Positions 26,793 to 36,851 are shown, counted from the stretch's first letter. The stretch is 63,299 bases of DNA from an uncultured bacterium (GCA_900549855.1 URPS01000009.1:1-63299); one strand, 5' to 3'. Translations and numbers: made by a program. The notes: a model not told the origin generated them from the letters alone.

Positions 26793-27962
26793 TTATTTAC
26801 GTAAAAAATCAGGAATTTGAATATCTGAGAAATTAGACATCGTAGGAGCTTTTGGCTGTTGAGTATTATTAAAAGCACCTGAGAAAAATTCAGCCGCACT
26901 AATTGAACGATTTTCTACTTTTTCTTCAATCGGCATTTGAGATTTCAATTCAAAACCTGTTGCAATAACTGTAATTTGAATTTCGCCTTGGATATTATCG
27001 TCAACAACAGCACCAATGATAACTCTTGCATCATCAAGAACTGCATCATTGATAATATTTGTTGCATCAGTAACTTCGTGCAATGTCATATCAGGACCGC
27101 CCGTAATGTTAACAATAACACCGGAAGCACCGTTGATAGAAGTTTCTAGCAATTGAGAATTGATAGCAATCTTAGCAGCTTCAATAGCTCTGCCTTCACC
27201 GGTACCACGACCGATACCCATCAATGCAGAACCGGATGCAGCCATTACACTCTTAACGTCAGCAAAGTCAACGTTAATCAAACCAGGTATAGTAATGATG
27301 TCAGAAATACCTTGAACACCTCTTAAAAGAACTTCATCAACTACGATGAATGATTCTTGAAGAGATACTCTTCTATCTACAACATCTAACAATTTGTCGT
27401 TAGGAATAACGATTAAAGCATCAACAGATTCTCTCAATCTTTCCAAACCTTGTTGAGCTTGGTTTTGTCTTCTCTTACCTTCAAAAGAGAATGGTTTTGT
27501 TACAACACCAATTGTTAAAATTCCTAAATCTTTAGCAATCTTAGCAACTACAGGAGCTGCACCGGTACCTGTGCCACCGCCCATGCCGGCAGTAACGAAT
27601 ACCATATCAGCACCTTCAATAGCGCTTGTGATTTCTTGTTGTGCTTCTTCAGCTGCCTTTTCACCAACTTGAGGTTCTCCGCCCGCACCAAGACCGTTTG
27701 TTAATTTAGGTCCAAGCTGTATTTTATTCTTGCAAGTTGAATAATTCAACACTTGTAAATCTGTATTCATTAACCAGAATTCTACACCTGTTAATCCTGA
27801 CTTAATCATTCTGTTTACAGCGTTTCCGCCGCCACCGCCAACACCGATAACCTTGATCTTCGCAGGGTTGATACCTGGGGCTGAAGGTTGTTCCATATTA
27901 TCTGATGATTGAATATTTTCAATATCTTTTCTTCCAAAAATATCTGGTCCTAAATTGTCCAC
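26793..27962 (-). CDS. ftsZ: cell division protein FtsZ
   Basis: 389 aa. GVGGGGGNAVNRM (~residues 40-52), the tubulin signature GGGTGTGAAPVVA, and the T7-loop region GLINVDFADVKSVM are intact, so GTP binding and polymerisation are expected. A variable linker leads to the C-terminal peptide DIQIPDFLRK that normally binds FtsA/ZipA/SepF-type partners. GTG start with AGAGGAAT upstream. It is transcribed alone; no ftsA, ftsQ or mur genes adjoin it. Confidence 0.97.
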   Translation of the reverse strand: MDNLGPDIFGRKDIENIQSSDNMEQPSAPGINPAKIKVIGVGGGGGNAVNRMIKSGLTGVEFWLMNTDLQVLNYSTCKNKIQLGPKLTNGLGAGGEPQVGEKAAEEAQQEITSAIEGADMVFVTAGMGGGTGTGAAPVVAKIAKDLGILTIGVVTKPFSFEGKRRQNQAQQGLERLRESVDALIVIPNDKLLDVVDRRVSLQESFIVVDEVLLRGVQGISDIITIPGLINVDFADVKSVMAASGSALMGIGRGTGEGRAIEAAKIAINSQLLETSINGASGVIVNITGGPDMTLHEVTDATNIINDAVLDDARVIIGAVVDDNIQGEIQITVIATGFELKSQMPIEEKVENRSISAAEFFSGAFNNTQQPKAPTMSNFSDIQIPDFLRK

Positions 27963-28098
27963 GATTATTCCTCTTTTTTCTACTTTATCTATACTATACC
28001 ACTATACTAACATACTATTTTAAATAGAAGCAAATGTAAAGTTATTGAGGAGAAAATTAATATAAATTTACATGACAAAACCATGTACCAGCCACCGT

Positions 28099-28179
28099 TT
28101 GAGCCAAATTACAGAATATTATTCATCAACACCACGCTGACAAAAATTTATCGCAACATTTCTTAATAAATTGGCTCAA
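28099..28179. promoter_or_regulatory. separated 13-base inverted repeat in the ftsZ-bamA divergent region
   Basis: TTGAGCCAAATTA (28099-28111) and TAAATTGGCTCAA (28167-28179) match 12 of 13 as an inverted pair 55 bases apart. They could be two sites for one regulator or the arms of a small repeat element. Confidence 0.35.
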
Positions 28180-28250
28180 TTGAAGATATAGGTTAGAATA
28201 GGCAAGGAAGGATACTGTCTGAAAAATTTGACAGAAAGATATAACAGGGA

Positions 28251-30506
28251 ATGAATTTTAAGAAGAGAAAAGCGCCGATATATTCGGGGATAGCTGTCAT
28301 GTTAGTATTGTCAGCTGTTTTGTCCTGTAATCCTGCGTTTTCAAAAACAGACTTTTCTTTTTTTGAGCCGATTTCTACGACCCCAGTTAAACCTGTTAAG
28401 CTTATCAATCCGTTATATCTTGATACATCCAGAACAATAAAACCTGTTATAAAAATAGTAACTCCGTATAACCCATATGATGAGGATTCGGACAAGGAAG
28501 CTGATTATTTTACGTCCGAAATTAACGACCCGCCGCCATCGGAAGAAATTTTAACTGAAACAAATGAAACGCAAAGCGATAAGAGTAGAAAAAATTACCA
28601 AGCAGAAGAACCAGCTAACGAGTTTTTTGCTCCGCCTAGTAGTGTTGTAGAAAAAGAAATCATAGAAAATAAATCTTTTGCGGAGAATAATGACGAAAAT
28701 ATCTACGCAGCCAATGTAAATTCAGAAGAGCAGTTAGACCTTAATGGCAAAATTATCAGCCACATATATTTTGAAGGGCTGAAAAGTATCGACCCGTCTA
28801 CGGTTAGAAGCCAAATAAAAACACAGGACGGTTCAATTTTTAATGAAGATTTGTTACAAATGGATTTACAACGAATTTATGCCATCGGATTTTTTACAGA
28901 AAAAATGGCTATTGAGCCTGAATTAAACAAAGATGGCACGGTTAACCTCAAATTCGTTCTGGAAGAAAACATTCCCGTCAATGATGTTTCTATCGTTGGG
29001 AATACCGTTATATCTTCAATGGAGCTCCTTCCATTCATAACTCCGTTGAAGAATTTACCCCAAAATATTTCCAAAATAAATGACGCAATTGACAGAATTA
29101 ACGGATATTACCACAACAAGGGTTATATCCTTGCAAATGTCAACAACGTCGATGACAACGACGATGGTAATTTAATTTTCAGTATATCAGAAGGTGTAAT
29201 TGACAAAATTCTGATTGAAGGAAATGAAAAAACTAAAGATTATGTCATCACAAGAAACATAATGACGCAATCGGGCACAGTTTACAACGAAAATTACCTT
29301 AAAGACGACCTTGCCAGAGTCTATTCTACAAAAATTTTCAAGGAAGTAAATCGAGAAATTTATCCGAGTGAAAATAAGGATGGAGAATATAATGTTAAAG
29401 TCGTTGTAGATGAAGATGTTTCAAACAGTGTATCTGTTGGTGGTGGTATTGACAACGGCTTAGGTGCATTCGGTTCATTAACAATCAGCGAAAACAATTT
29501 TCTTGGCAGGGGACAAAGATTATCAGCTTCCGGAATTTTAGGTTCAGGAATACTTTTGAGTGATGCATCTATCAAAAATCGAATGAACTATCAACTTGAA
29601 TTAAATTTCTTTGAACCTTATTTCTTGAATGCGGACAACTCTCTTATGGGCAAAGTTTATTATAGAGATTTGGGCAGTTGGCAAGTTCCGCTTGCAATTG
29701 AGCGCAGATTTGGAGTAAATGCCGGTGTTGAACATAAAGTTCATGGTACAAATTTATCAACGACTTTTAATGCAGGAATTGAACACATTAGCTTAAGCGA
29801 AGGTGACCATGATAAAATCGCTCAAATGTACGCTTTGAGGAATTTAAACATTGCCGATAGAGCCAAAGAACTTACCGGTGGATTTTTTATCAATTTAGCT
29901 CCGGGGTTCAAATATAGCACTTTGGATTCAGAAGAAATGCCAAGAGATGGTATGATTGTAAATGCAAAATTTATTGAAGCTTTGAGCATGAGTAACTTTA
30001 AAAATACCAATGGACGTGTTGCCGGTGGAATTACAAAATACTTCCCTGTTTTCAAAAAATCAACTTTCTCACTATCTGCTCGTGGCGGGGTTAAAGTTCA
30101 CGGCGATGACATGCCGGAAGTTATGGCTTTTCGTTTAGGTGGTCCTTATTCAATCAGAGGATTTAGAATGAGCGGTGTTGGTACGGGCGATGCTTTTGTA
30201 ATGGGTTCTGCAGAACTCGCAACTCCAATACCGTTTGTAGATAAGTTGAAATGGGATTTCTTCCAAAAAATCCGCTTAACATTCTTTGTTGATGCCGGTA
30301 AAGTATTTGATCCAACGATTTCAAGCGTATTATATGATAGACCAATGAGCGCAATTACAGCCGGTATTGGCTTAAAGGTCTACATCCCCGGAGTTGGTCC
30401 TGTTTCTGTTGATTACGGTATACCTATTACCAACCCTGGAAGTTACGGCTCAAAAGGCGGATACTTTACTTTCGGTACCGGTGGTATGAGTGGTTATGGC
30501 TGGTAG
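28251..30506 (+). CDS. bamA: BamA/Omp85 outer membrane assembly factor
   Basis: 751 aa. Signal peptide (residues 1-27). Residues ~28-160 are a proline- and acid-rich extension without clear structure. Three POTRA domains follow, each starting with an I-x-x-I/V-x-x-x-G-N/L pattern: ISHIYFEGLKSID, VNDVSIVGNTVIS, IDKILIEGNEKTKD. The C-terminal barrel carries GGPYSIRGF, the conserved lid-lock loop. Three POTRAs match cyanobacterial Omp85 rather than the five of proteobacteria. It inserts outer-membrane proteins. The skp-like gene follows 37 bases later. Confidence 0.95.
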   Translation: MNFKKRKAPIYSGIAVMLVLSAVLSCNPAFSKTDFSFFEPISTTPVKPVKLINPLYLDTSRTIKPVIKIVTPYNPYDEDSDKEADYFTSEINDPPPSEEILTETNETQSDKSRKNYQAEEPANEFFAPPSSVVEKEIIENKSFAENNDENIYAANVNSEEQLDLNGKIISHIYFEGLKSIDPSTVRSQIKTQDGSIFNEDLLQMDLQRIYAIGFFTEKMAIEPELNKDGTVNLKFVLEENIPVNDVSIVGNTVISSMELLPFITPLKNLPQNISKINDAIDRINGYYHNKGYILANVNNVDDNDDGNLIFSISEGVIDKILIEGNEKTKDYVITRNIMTQSGTVYNENYLKDDLARVYSTKIFKEVNREIYPSENKDGEYNVKVVVDEDVSNSVSVGGGIDNGLGAFGSLTISENNFLGRGQRLSASGILGSGILLSDASIKNRMNYQLELNFFEPYFLNADNSLMGKVYYRDLGSWQVPLAIERRFGVNAGVEHKVHGTNLSTTFNAGIEHISLSEGDHDKIAQMYALRNLNIADRAKELTGGFFINLAPGFKYSTLDSEEMPRDGMIVNAKFIEALSMSNFKNTNGRVAGGITKYFPVFKKSTFSLSARGGVKVHGDDMPEVMAFRLGGPYSIRGFRMSGVGTGDAFVMGSAELATPIPFVDKLKWDFFQKIRLTFFVDAGKVFDPTISSVLYDRPMSAITAGIGLKVYIPGVGPVSVDYGIPITNPGSYGSKGGYFTFGTGGMSGYGW

Positions 30507-30543
30507 TAAGTTATTGATGCGAACCTGTAATAAGGAGAATAAA

Positions 30544-30978
30544 ATGCAAAGATTTTTATATGTTTTATTGCTTTTAATAATTTGTACACCTGCCTTTGCT
30601 GGTGGCGTAGGTTATGTGAATTATGATAAAGTTGTTGAAAATTATCAATATGCAAAAACCAGTTTGAGAGAAATTGAAACAAAAAATAAGGAAATACAAC
30701 AATTTTTGATAACAAAAGAAGAAGAGTTTAATAAAATAGAATCAGCTGTGCAGAAAAAGAAATTTGAGGACACAGTGAGAGTTGAATTAAAGGCTAAAGA
30801 AGACGCTTTTAATTCTTTTAGAGAAAAGCGTGAGGAACAGGTTTATACCAGAATACATGCCGTAACAGAAAAAATTCGTCTTGAAAAAGGTTTAGATGCG
30901 ATTTTGGATGCAAGAAGTGTGTTCTCCGGCGGCATTGATATTACGAATGATTTAATACAAAAGCTTAATGGAAATTAG
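30544..30978 (+). CDS. Skp/OmpH-like periplasmic chaperone
   Basis: 144 aa from the ATG at 30544, which has AGGAG 7 bases upstream and opens a signal peptide (cleaved after AFA). Mature start GGVGYVNYDKVVENY matches OmpH (usual IGYVDxxKV). A long charged coiled coil (about 35-115), then a short C-terminal strand with DAILDARSVFSGGIDIT, complete the trimeric prefoldin-like Skp pattern. It holds unfolded porins on their way to BamA and is co-transcribed with it. Confidence 0.85.
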   Translation: MQRFLYVLLLLIICTPAFAGGVGYVNYDKVVENYQYAKTSLREIETKNKEIQQFLITKEEEFNKIESAVQKKKFEDTVRVELKAKEDAFNSFREKREEQVYTRIHAVTEKIRLEKGLDAILDARSVFSGGIDITNDLIQKLNGN

Positions 30979-31062
30979 GGTTAAGTTAGTTAATGACGCA
31001 TAGCCTACATATTTCAGAAGTTGAAAGTGGAAAATTGAAAGTTGTTTAAGTATTCAGAGTGC

Positions 31063-31202
31063 CGTCTTTGCGAGCGTTTCTCACTTCACTTTCAAATGTG
31101 TAGTGTACAACCTACAAGCTAGTAAGTGTGGTGTAAAACGAAGCAATCCAGTTTTTTACTTATAAGTTTTCTAGATTGCCACGAAAATTCTCAGAAATTT
31201 TT
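31063..31202 (-). repeat. REP-like palindromic element, long form
   Basis: CGTCTTTGCGAG at the left and GCCACGAAAATTCTC at the right match the short form at 19244-19333 in reverse. A ~60-base centre including CTACAAGCTAGTAAGTG is shared only with the copy at 50103-50243. Confidence 0.75.
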
Positions 31203-31332
31203 GCCAAACTATGAACCGGAAATCTCAATTTTCTAGCAATGGCGGCAAACTGACAAGTAGAACTACTAACTGTTTTAAAACAACTTTCCATTTTCAACTT
31301 TAAGATTACCCTCCCACTACGAGCAAGCCCCC

Positions 31333-31372
31333 TCCCTAACCCTCCCCCGTGGAGAGGGAATGCGCCATACTT
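31333..31372 (-). repeat. module M2 (AAGTATGGCG...CCCTCTCCACGGGGGAGG), partial reverse copy
   Basis: Its reverse complement matches the start of the 79-base repeats at 49920-49998 and 63221-63299, and it is joined to an M1 module (31376-31430) in the same order as at 63176-63299. Confidence 0.7.
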
Positions 31373-31478
31373 GTTGTTATAACTACTAACTGTTTTAGAA
31401 CAACTTTCCATTTTCAATTTTCCACTTATCCACCTCCCATGTTATAATAACTTTAACAACAAGCTAAAAGGATAAAAT

Positions 31479-32369
31479 ATGAACAACTATTTTGAATTAA
31501 GAATTTCTATAAACCCAATGATGGAAGATATTGTATCAGATATATGTTTCTCCAATTTTGATTGCGAAGGTGTGGTGCTGGCAGAAGAAACTTACAAAGA
31601 CTTAGTAATGACAGCAACTACAGAAGGTACGTTAAGAGTATTTTTAACTGATTTAAACAACAATCCGGTAGAGATTTTGAAAACAGAAAGAGAATTACTT
31701 AAAGAACGTGGTTTTTCTGATGAAGACTTGGGAAGCTGGGAAATCACTCTTGACGAAAAAGAAAATCAAGATTGGTCAAAAAAATGGAAAGAAAAATGGA
31801 CTGTAACCCACGTTACAGACAACATTGCAGTTGTTCCAAGCTGGCTTGATTATGAACCTAAACCAAACGAAGTTGTAATTAACCTAGACCCAGGGTGCGC
31901 TTTTGGAACCGGAACCCATCAGACTACTCAATTGTGTATGAAAGCATTAGAAAAGTACATGAAAAAAGGTGATAGTGTTGCAGATATAGGAACCGGCTCC
32001 GGAATTCTTTCAATATTAGCTATGAAACTTGGCGCAAGCAAGACTTATGGCTGTGATATTGATGATACCGTGATTGATGTTTGCAGAGAAAACGCAAAAA
32101 TAAATAATGTTGAATGTACTTTTGAGCTTGGCAGTGCCGACAGTACCAGCGAACAATATGATTTTGTATGCGCTAATATTTTACACAATGTGTTGGCTGA
32201 AATTATGGGTGACTTAAAAAAATTGATGAAAGATAACGCAAAAATGAGTCTTAGCGGAATTCTGGATGAAAAGAAATCTGTAGTGCTGGAAGCTATAGAA
32301 AAACACAGACTTAAAATCATTGACACAATTACTCAAGACCAGTGGGTATCTTTTGTGGTAGAAAAATAA
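31479..32369 (+). CDS. prmA: ribosomal protein L11 methyltransferase
   Basis: 296 aa, normal length. An N-terminal substrate-recognition domain (residues 1-~95) precedes a class I SAM fold: LDPGCAFGTGTHQTT, VADIGTGSGILSILAMKLGA (SAM loop), then FVCANILHNVLAE (catalytic NxxxN-type loop, usual NILA). It trimethylates residues of ribosomal protein L11. A ribosome site AAAAGGAT lies about 7 bases before the ATG. Confidence 0.95.
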   Translation: MNNYFELRISINPMMEDIVSDICFSNFDCEGVVLAEETYKDLVMTATTEGTLRVFLTDLNNNPVEILKTERELLKERGFSDEDLGSWEITLDEKENQDWSKKWKEKWTVTHVTDNIAVVPSWLDYEPKPNEVVINLDPGCAFGTGTHQTTQLCMKALEKYMKKGDSVADIGTGSGILSILAMKLGASKTYGCDIDDTVIDVCRENAKINNVECTFELGSADSTSEQYDFVCANILHNVLAEIMGDLKKLMKDNAKMSLSGILDEKKSVVLEAIEKHRLKIIDTITQDQWVSFVVEK

Positions 32370-32375
32370 CTGTAC

Positions 32376-32426
32376 AATCGAATAAATCAAGCATAATAAA
32401 ACTATACTTGATTTAGATTGGTATAA
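32376..32426. terminator. inverted repeat after prmA
   Basis: CAATC...AAATCAAG pairs with CTTGATTT...GATTG around a ~20-base loop. The T tract is poor, so terminator function is uncertain. Confidence 0.3.
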
Positions 32427-32467
32427 TACACTGAAACATACTTAAATTTTGGAATTGTTATTTTTAA

Positions 32468-32968
32468 TTAATCTAAAAATTGGTTCATAAAATTTTGAAA
32501 GAATTTTCTTCTGGATTCTAAATTGTGATTACCGGAATTTTTTTCAAGATTTTTTTGGTACAAAGAAATTATCATATTATTTAATAGTGCAGGGTCTTTA
32601 ATCGCTTCTTCTCTTACACGCTGTAATTCACCGTTATCAAGAAATTTTCCGCCACAAGAATTACAAACATCTATTTCAATGTTGTTATTACCGACAGCGC
32701 CTTGCTTAACCATTGGAAAATGGCAAATCGGACAAATTCTAGTCTTATCTTCATCAACTTTTTGGAAAGTTTTGCCTTCAATTGCACTGAAAATTGTTTC
32801 AGCATTTTCGTGGGATTCATCAAATTTTTCAAGCTCGCGGTTGTCGAAAAATATCCCACCACAGCCATTTAAACATATATCAATATTAATCCCGTTTTCT
32901 TGGTCGAAAACCTTAACCATCTCGCATCCGCATGCCGGACATTCAATTTTCAATTTGTTATCACTCAT
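32468..32968 (-). CDS. protein with two TFIIB-type zinc ribbons
   Basis: 166 aa. Two similar zinc-ribbon units: CPACGCEM...CLNGCGGIFFDNRELE (~residues 9-47) and CPICHFPM...CNSCGGKFLDNGELQ (~75-115). Each CxxC...CxxCGG plus F-DN-EL tail is the zf-TFIIB family signature, common in uncharacterised bacterial proteins. Soluble, no signal peptide. Role unknown. The start follows AAAGTGAAA; no strong ribosome site. Confidence 0.8.
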   Translation of the reverse strand: MSDNKLKIECPACGCEMVKVFDQENGINIDICLNGCGGIFFDNRELEKFDESHENAETIFSAIEGKTFQKVDEDKTRICPICHFPMVKQGAVGNNNIEIDVCNSCGGKFLDNGELQRVREEAIKDPALLNNMIISLYQKNLEKNSGNHNLESRRKFFQNFMNQFLD

Positions 32969-33080
32969 AAAATTTCACTTTTCATTTACTAATTTTCTTA
33001 ACAATCAATTTCAAATTAACACATATTATTCTGCTAAATTTTTCAAATAACTTACTAGTTTAAGTTGATTTCTACAAATT

Positions 33081-33282
33081 TCAATTTATATCAGTATTCC
33101 AGCCAAGTTTTTCAAAATCTTTAAAATTTCTCACGTGAACTGCCACATATTCAGATGTGATATCCACTCCATCCAAACGTTCGGCAACTTTCTTCGCCGG
33201 AGAAATTCTAGAAAAAATTTCTCTGAACTCTTCTCTATCTTGTTCTAAATTCCGCTAAGATATTACATTGTTCCTCAATCAT
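33081..33282 (-). pseudogene. likely gene remnant with a frameshift
   Basis: In this otherwise gene-free stretch (32969-33363) the minus strand shows a 50-codon frame ending at TGA 33081 without a start codon; it reads plausibly as protein (ISPAKKVAERLDG, DITSEYVAVHV). A second frame from an ATG at 33282 (MIEEQCNILAEFR) meets it near 33245 and one lost base would join them. Codon use looks coding. No family recognised; it could also be chance. Confidence 0.4.
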
Positions 33283-33324
33283 ACCACAAAAGAACCAATT
33301 GATACATTTAAGTGAATAATAAAA

Positions 33325-33354
33325 TTTAGGTGCGCAAACTATTGCACACCTAAA
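33325..33354 (-). terminator. Rho-independent terminator of the large AsmA-like gene
   Basis: TTTAGGTGCGCAA and TTGCACACCTAAA pair at 12 of 13 positions. On the minus strand the stem is followed by TTTTATTATT. Confidence 0.75.
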
Positions 33355-33363
33355 CTAATTATC

Positions 33364-36300
33364 TTATTCTGCTGCCGCTGGACTTTCTGTGACCGCACTT
33401 TCCACCGTCACTCCGGTTGCAGGTGCAGTTGAACCGGCAGGAGTTGATTCTTTTTTCTTGAACAAATTTTTTATTTCTTCTGCGCTATTCTTAAATTGGT
33501 CTTTTGTTGCGTTCCAATCCTCTTTTGTAGAATTCCATTGTTCTTTAGATGATGTAACCACATCTTTTACAGAGTTAACTGTAGAATTGACTGTATTTGT
33601 TACGTCTTTACCAACAGAAGATTTGATATCATTAACAGAATCTTTAAGAGTTTTATGTTCAATCGCACTCATATCAACAGTTGTAAGCCATTTAAAAGAT
33701 TTAACCGAACTTTTGCTTTCTAATCCGCCATTAAATACGACTTTAAAATCTTCATAACTTGTACTTCCGCTTGTTAAAGCCGGAATTGCACTTGTATTTT
33801 CACCTTTTGGATTAGTAGTTAAAGCTTCAACAACTTTCGCTGTCGCAGTTCCGAATTTTGGAATATAAGAAAGCAATTTGTTAGCAGAAAGCTGCCCAAG
33901 AGGTCCTAATTTTGCAACAAGTTGTGCATCCATTCTGCCAAGTACAACGACATTTGTTGTACCGTTCAAAAGATTGTATTTACCAGTTATATAATATGCC
34001 AAAAGCTTACCAGAACTTTTCATTGGGTTTATATCAGCCCAACCGTTTTTGAAAGTCATTTTGCCATCCAAATAATCAAATTTTGCAGTATCCATAACCG
34101 CAATACTATTGATAATAGATGTCATGGTTGATTTTAAAATGACATTTGTCATAATGTTATTTGCTTGCAAATATTTATCCAAACGACCGACTTCACCAAA
34201 AGAACCGTTTTTGATATTAAAGCTCAAACTTCCTCTAAGCGATTTCATCATTTCATCATAATCTGCAGCGATTAATGATAATTTTGTATTAAAACCTAAA
34301 GTTCCTGAAATTGCGTTTTTAATTCCTGCTGCACCATAAATCGCTCTTTCGGCATTCAATCCTGAGCCGGAAAACTCAACTCCGGTTTTAGCGTTCGTAA
34401 TATTATAAACAATATTTCCGCCAACTTTACCGCTAAAAGCATTTCCTTTAAGATTATTCAAATAAAAATTCTCTCCTTTTAAAGAAAAATCACCAACCAG
34501 ATTTTCAGCAATAATTCCGCCGGATGAGAATTTTTGAACACTACCATTACCTTTCAAAATATGTCCATCCAATTTGATATCAGCATTTGTCATACTTACA
34601 GGAATCTCCGGAATATTTATGGATGGAATACTTATATTTCCTTTAAGAACAGGGTTAAGCATGCTATCAATAATTTTAACATTTCCTGAAAATGTCATTT
34701 TTGATTTGTCAAACATCGGAATAATTATTGTTGACATTTCTGTTGTTGCGTAAGTTAAATTTAAAGTTTGTTTTGTGATATTAACATCACCAATTAATGT
34801 TGATTTAATATCACCTGTCGTTACAAAATTCAATCCGATTTTTTCTGTTAAATAATTTGTAATTTTTCCGGAAACGGTTGTCTTAATTTTTTCAATTGTA
34901 ACCGGTGTTTGAGTAATCACGATTTCATTTTCTTTAATCTGCGCATTGATACTTGGTATTGAAACTTTAGCACAAGGATTAATTATTCTGATATTAGAAC
35001 TCTTTGCCTGACCCCCGAAAGTCTTGCCGTCAGAAGTTATGCTGACAGTTGTAGCAGGTGCAACAATAGAAGTTGCAGCCGGTACGTTTTTAATATTAAT
35101 ATTATTCAAATTAAGATTAATAACAGGACTAATCTTGTCTAATTTACCTTGAATATCCGCCTTCATAGAAACGGTACCGGAATTAACCTGATTATCCTTC
35201 ATCAAAGCTGCTTGACCTGCTGCGACAAGAAGTCCTTTTAAGCTTAGATTGTTTGCAGTCAAATGCAAATCACTCACTGCATCAGAAGTAACCGTTCCAT
35301 ATAATTTTAGCGGTTGGTTCAAAATCGTAAAACCAATGTTTTTAATATCAATATTATTGTTTGCTAAACTTACATCAGCATTAATTTTATCAACCCCGAT
35401 TTTATACAAACCATAATACACATCCGCATTTGGAATTTTTAAATAACCGTTAGATTTTACAGTTTTTAAATCAGATTTGATATTGAAATCCGCATCCAAT
35501 CGACCGTTTGCGCTCAATGTTTGCAAATCTTTGATATCAAAAATCAAAGCGATATCTTTAACTATTTTTAAGATATTCGAAAGCTCGACTTTTGATTTCA
35601 AATTAATATCAATATTTGTATTTTTACCTGTTTTAACAACACCGTAAAGTTTAGAAACTTCATTTGCTGCAGTGTAAATATTAGAATCAATATTAATGTT
35701 TTTGTCTTTAAATTTTAATTTAAGATTACTCTTAGGAAGATTTATTAAAGACAAATTACTCAAATCTGCATACCCTTTTATGCCATCATTTGTAATAACT
35801 AAATTTGCATCAGCTTTCGCTGTTAAATTATTGGCATAAATTCCTTTTAAAATACTTATAATATCAATTTTTACATCTTCTTTTTTCTCTGTATTATTTT
35901 CTGTCGGATTAAATACTAAATCATTTAACTCCATATCCGGCATGATTTTATTGAAAACTTTAACATTATAATTAAATTGTTCTCGTCCCTTCAAAACCGC
36001 ATTACCGGAAGCTTTCACCTTAATACTTTTATTCAAAATAAAATCAGAAATCTCTGTTTTGTTACCATTAATTATATATTTATCAATTCCATCCGTTAAA
36101 GTAATATCGTATGAATCAACAATAATATTAGGAAGATGATTAGAAAGTTTTAAGCCAAAAGGCAAAGCTTGCATAGGTTCAGCTTCCTCTGTTTCGCCAC
36201 TTTGAGGAAAATATTTTTCAACCTCAAAACTTCCGTCTTTATTAATCAAAATGTTTGCACTCAAGTTTTCTAACTGAACAACATCAACTTCAATTTTTCT

Positions 36301-36609
36301 TGCAAGAATCGGAAGAAGTGACATTTTTACTCTAAAATTATCAGCCGTAAGGATTTTGTTATTATTAGGTTCAAGCAGTTCGAATTTTTTAACCCTCAAA
36401 CCTGCTGTAAGTTTTGGTGTCGTAACAAGTGTGACTTCTTCCAGATTAGAATTCAAACCCGTCATATCTTTTATGCTTTTAGTAATTTCCGGAACATATT
36501 TATTAATAATAGGATTAACAAAAAACGGAGCTGTTAAAAAAGTAATATAAGTTGCGCCCAATACTCCAGCTATTGTTATTCCTGCTTTTGCCCATATTTT
36601 ATTATTCAT
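33364..36609 (-). CDS. AsmA-like envelope protein, 1081 aa
   Basis: One N-terminal membrane anchor (about residues 5-25), then a long chain of short beta repeats with conserved I/V-x-N/K patterns, an AsmA-N-like start (VTLVTTPKLTAGLRVKKFEL) and an AsmA-C-like region (about 760-960: LRGSLSFNIKNGSFG, then GRMDAQLVAKLGP). The last ~100 residues are a charged coiled coil plus Ala/Pro/Thr-rich tail. AsmA-type proteins are thought to bridge membranes and move phospholipids. Start chosen at 36609, where GGAGGA lies 6 bases upstream; the frame also opens at 36648. Confidence 0.8.
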   Translation of the reverse strand: MNNKIWAKAGITIAGVLGATYITFLTAPFFVNPIINKYVPEITKSIKDMTGLNSNLEEVTLVTTPKLTAGLRVKKFELLEPNNNKILTADNFRVKMSLLPILARKIEVDVVQLENLSANILINKDGSFEVEKYFPQSGETEEAEPMQALPFGLKLSNHLPNIIVDSYDITLTDGIDKYIINGNKTEISDFILNKSIKVKASGNAVLKGREQFNYNVKVFNKIMPDMELNDLVFNPTENNTEKKEDVKIDIISILKGIYANNLTAKADANLVITNDGIKGYADLSNLSLINLPKSNLKLKFKDKNINIDSNIYTAANEVSKLYGVVKTGKNTNIDINLKSKVELSNILKIVKDIALIFDIKDLQTLSANGRLDADFNIKSDLKTVKSNGYLKIPNADVYYGLYKIGVDKINADVSLANNNIDIKNIGFTILNQPLKLYGTVTSDAVSDLHLTANNLSLKGLLVAAGQAALMKDNQVNSGTVSMKADIQGKLDKISPVINLNLNNINIKNVPAATSIVAPATTVSITSDGKTFGGQAKSSNIRIINPCAKVSIPSINAQIKENEIVITQTPVTIEKIKTTVSGKITNYLTEKIGLNFVTTGDIKSTLIGDVNITKQTLNLTYATTEMSTIIIPMFDKSKMTFSGNVKIIDSMLNPVLKGNISIPSINIPEIPVSMTNADIKLDGHILKGNGSVQKFSSGGIIAENLVGDFSLKGENFYLNNLKGNAFSGKVGGNIVYNITNAKTGVEFSGSGLNAERAIYGAAGIKNAISGTLGFNTKLSLIAADYDEMMKSLRGSLSFNIKNGSFGEVGRLDKYLQANNIMTNVILKSTMTSIINSIAVMDTAKFDYLDGKMTFKNGWADINPMKSSGKLLAYYITGKYNLLNGTTNVVVLGRMDAQLVAKLGPLGQLSANKLLSYIPKFGTATAKVVEALTTNPKGENTSAIPALTSGSTSYEDFKVVFNGGLESKSSVKSFKWLTTVDMSAIEHKTLKDSVNDIKSSVGKDVTNTVNSTVNSVKDVVTSSKEQWNSTKEDWNATKDQFKNSAEEIKNLFKKKESTPAGSTAPATGVTVESAVTESPAAAE

Positions 36610-36851
36610 CAAATCCTCCAATGTTAAGAAATGTAAAATAACCTTCATGTAGTTTTCTCTTTCTTATTATATCTTAAAACTTTAATTTAGGAATAACCTT
36701 ATAGACTATAAGCGGATTTCAGCCATATTTCTACCTGAAAAATGATACTTTTGTGAACATTTGTTAACAAAAGTCATCCTTCCCCTCAAGATTCACGAAA
36801 AATTGCCGATAACACTCACATAAGAAAATTAGTTGATTAGGAGTTTAAGTG

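Larger units (their letters stand above)
30979..31478. other. 500-base non-coding stretch made of repeat modules
   Basis: No gene seen; the open frame at 31160-31417 is inside repeats. It holds a short M1 copy, the long REP-like element, two reversed M1 copies and one reversed CCCTCTCC-type module. TTATAAT near 31441-31447 is a probable prmA promoter. Confidence 0.7.

Noticed and set aside
31160..31417. 85-codon minus-strand open frame
   Set aside because: Lies wholly within the repeat modules; the translation repeats itself because the modules repeat.
32045..32326. Open frame opposite prmA
   Set aside because: Antisense shadow of a strongly conserved gene.
33389..33757. 122-codon plus-strand open frame opposite the large AsmA-like gene
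   Set aside because: Mirror of the low-complexity coiled-coil and Ser/Thr tail codons; no ribosome site.
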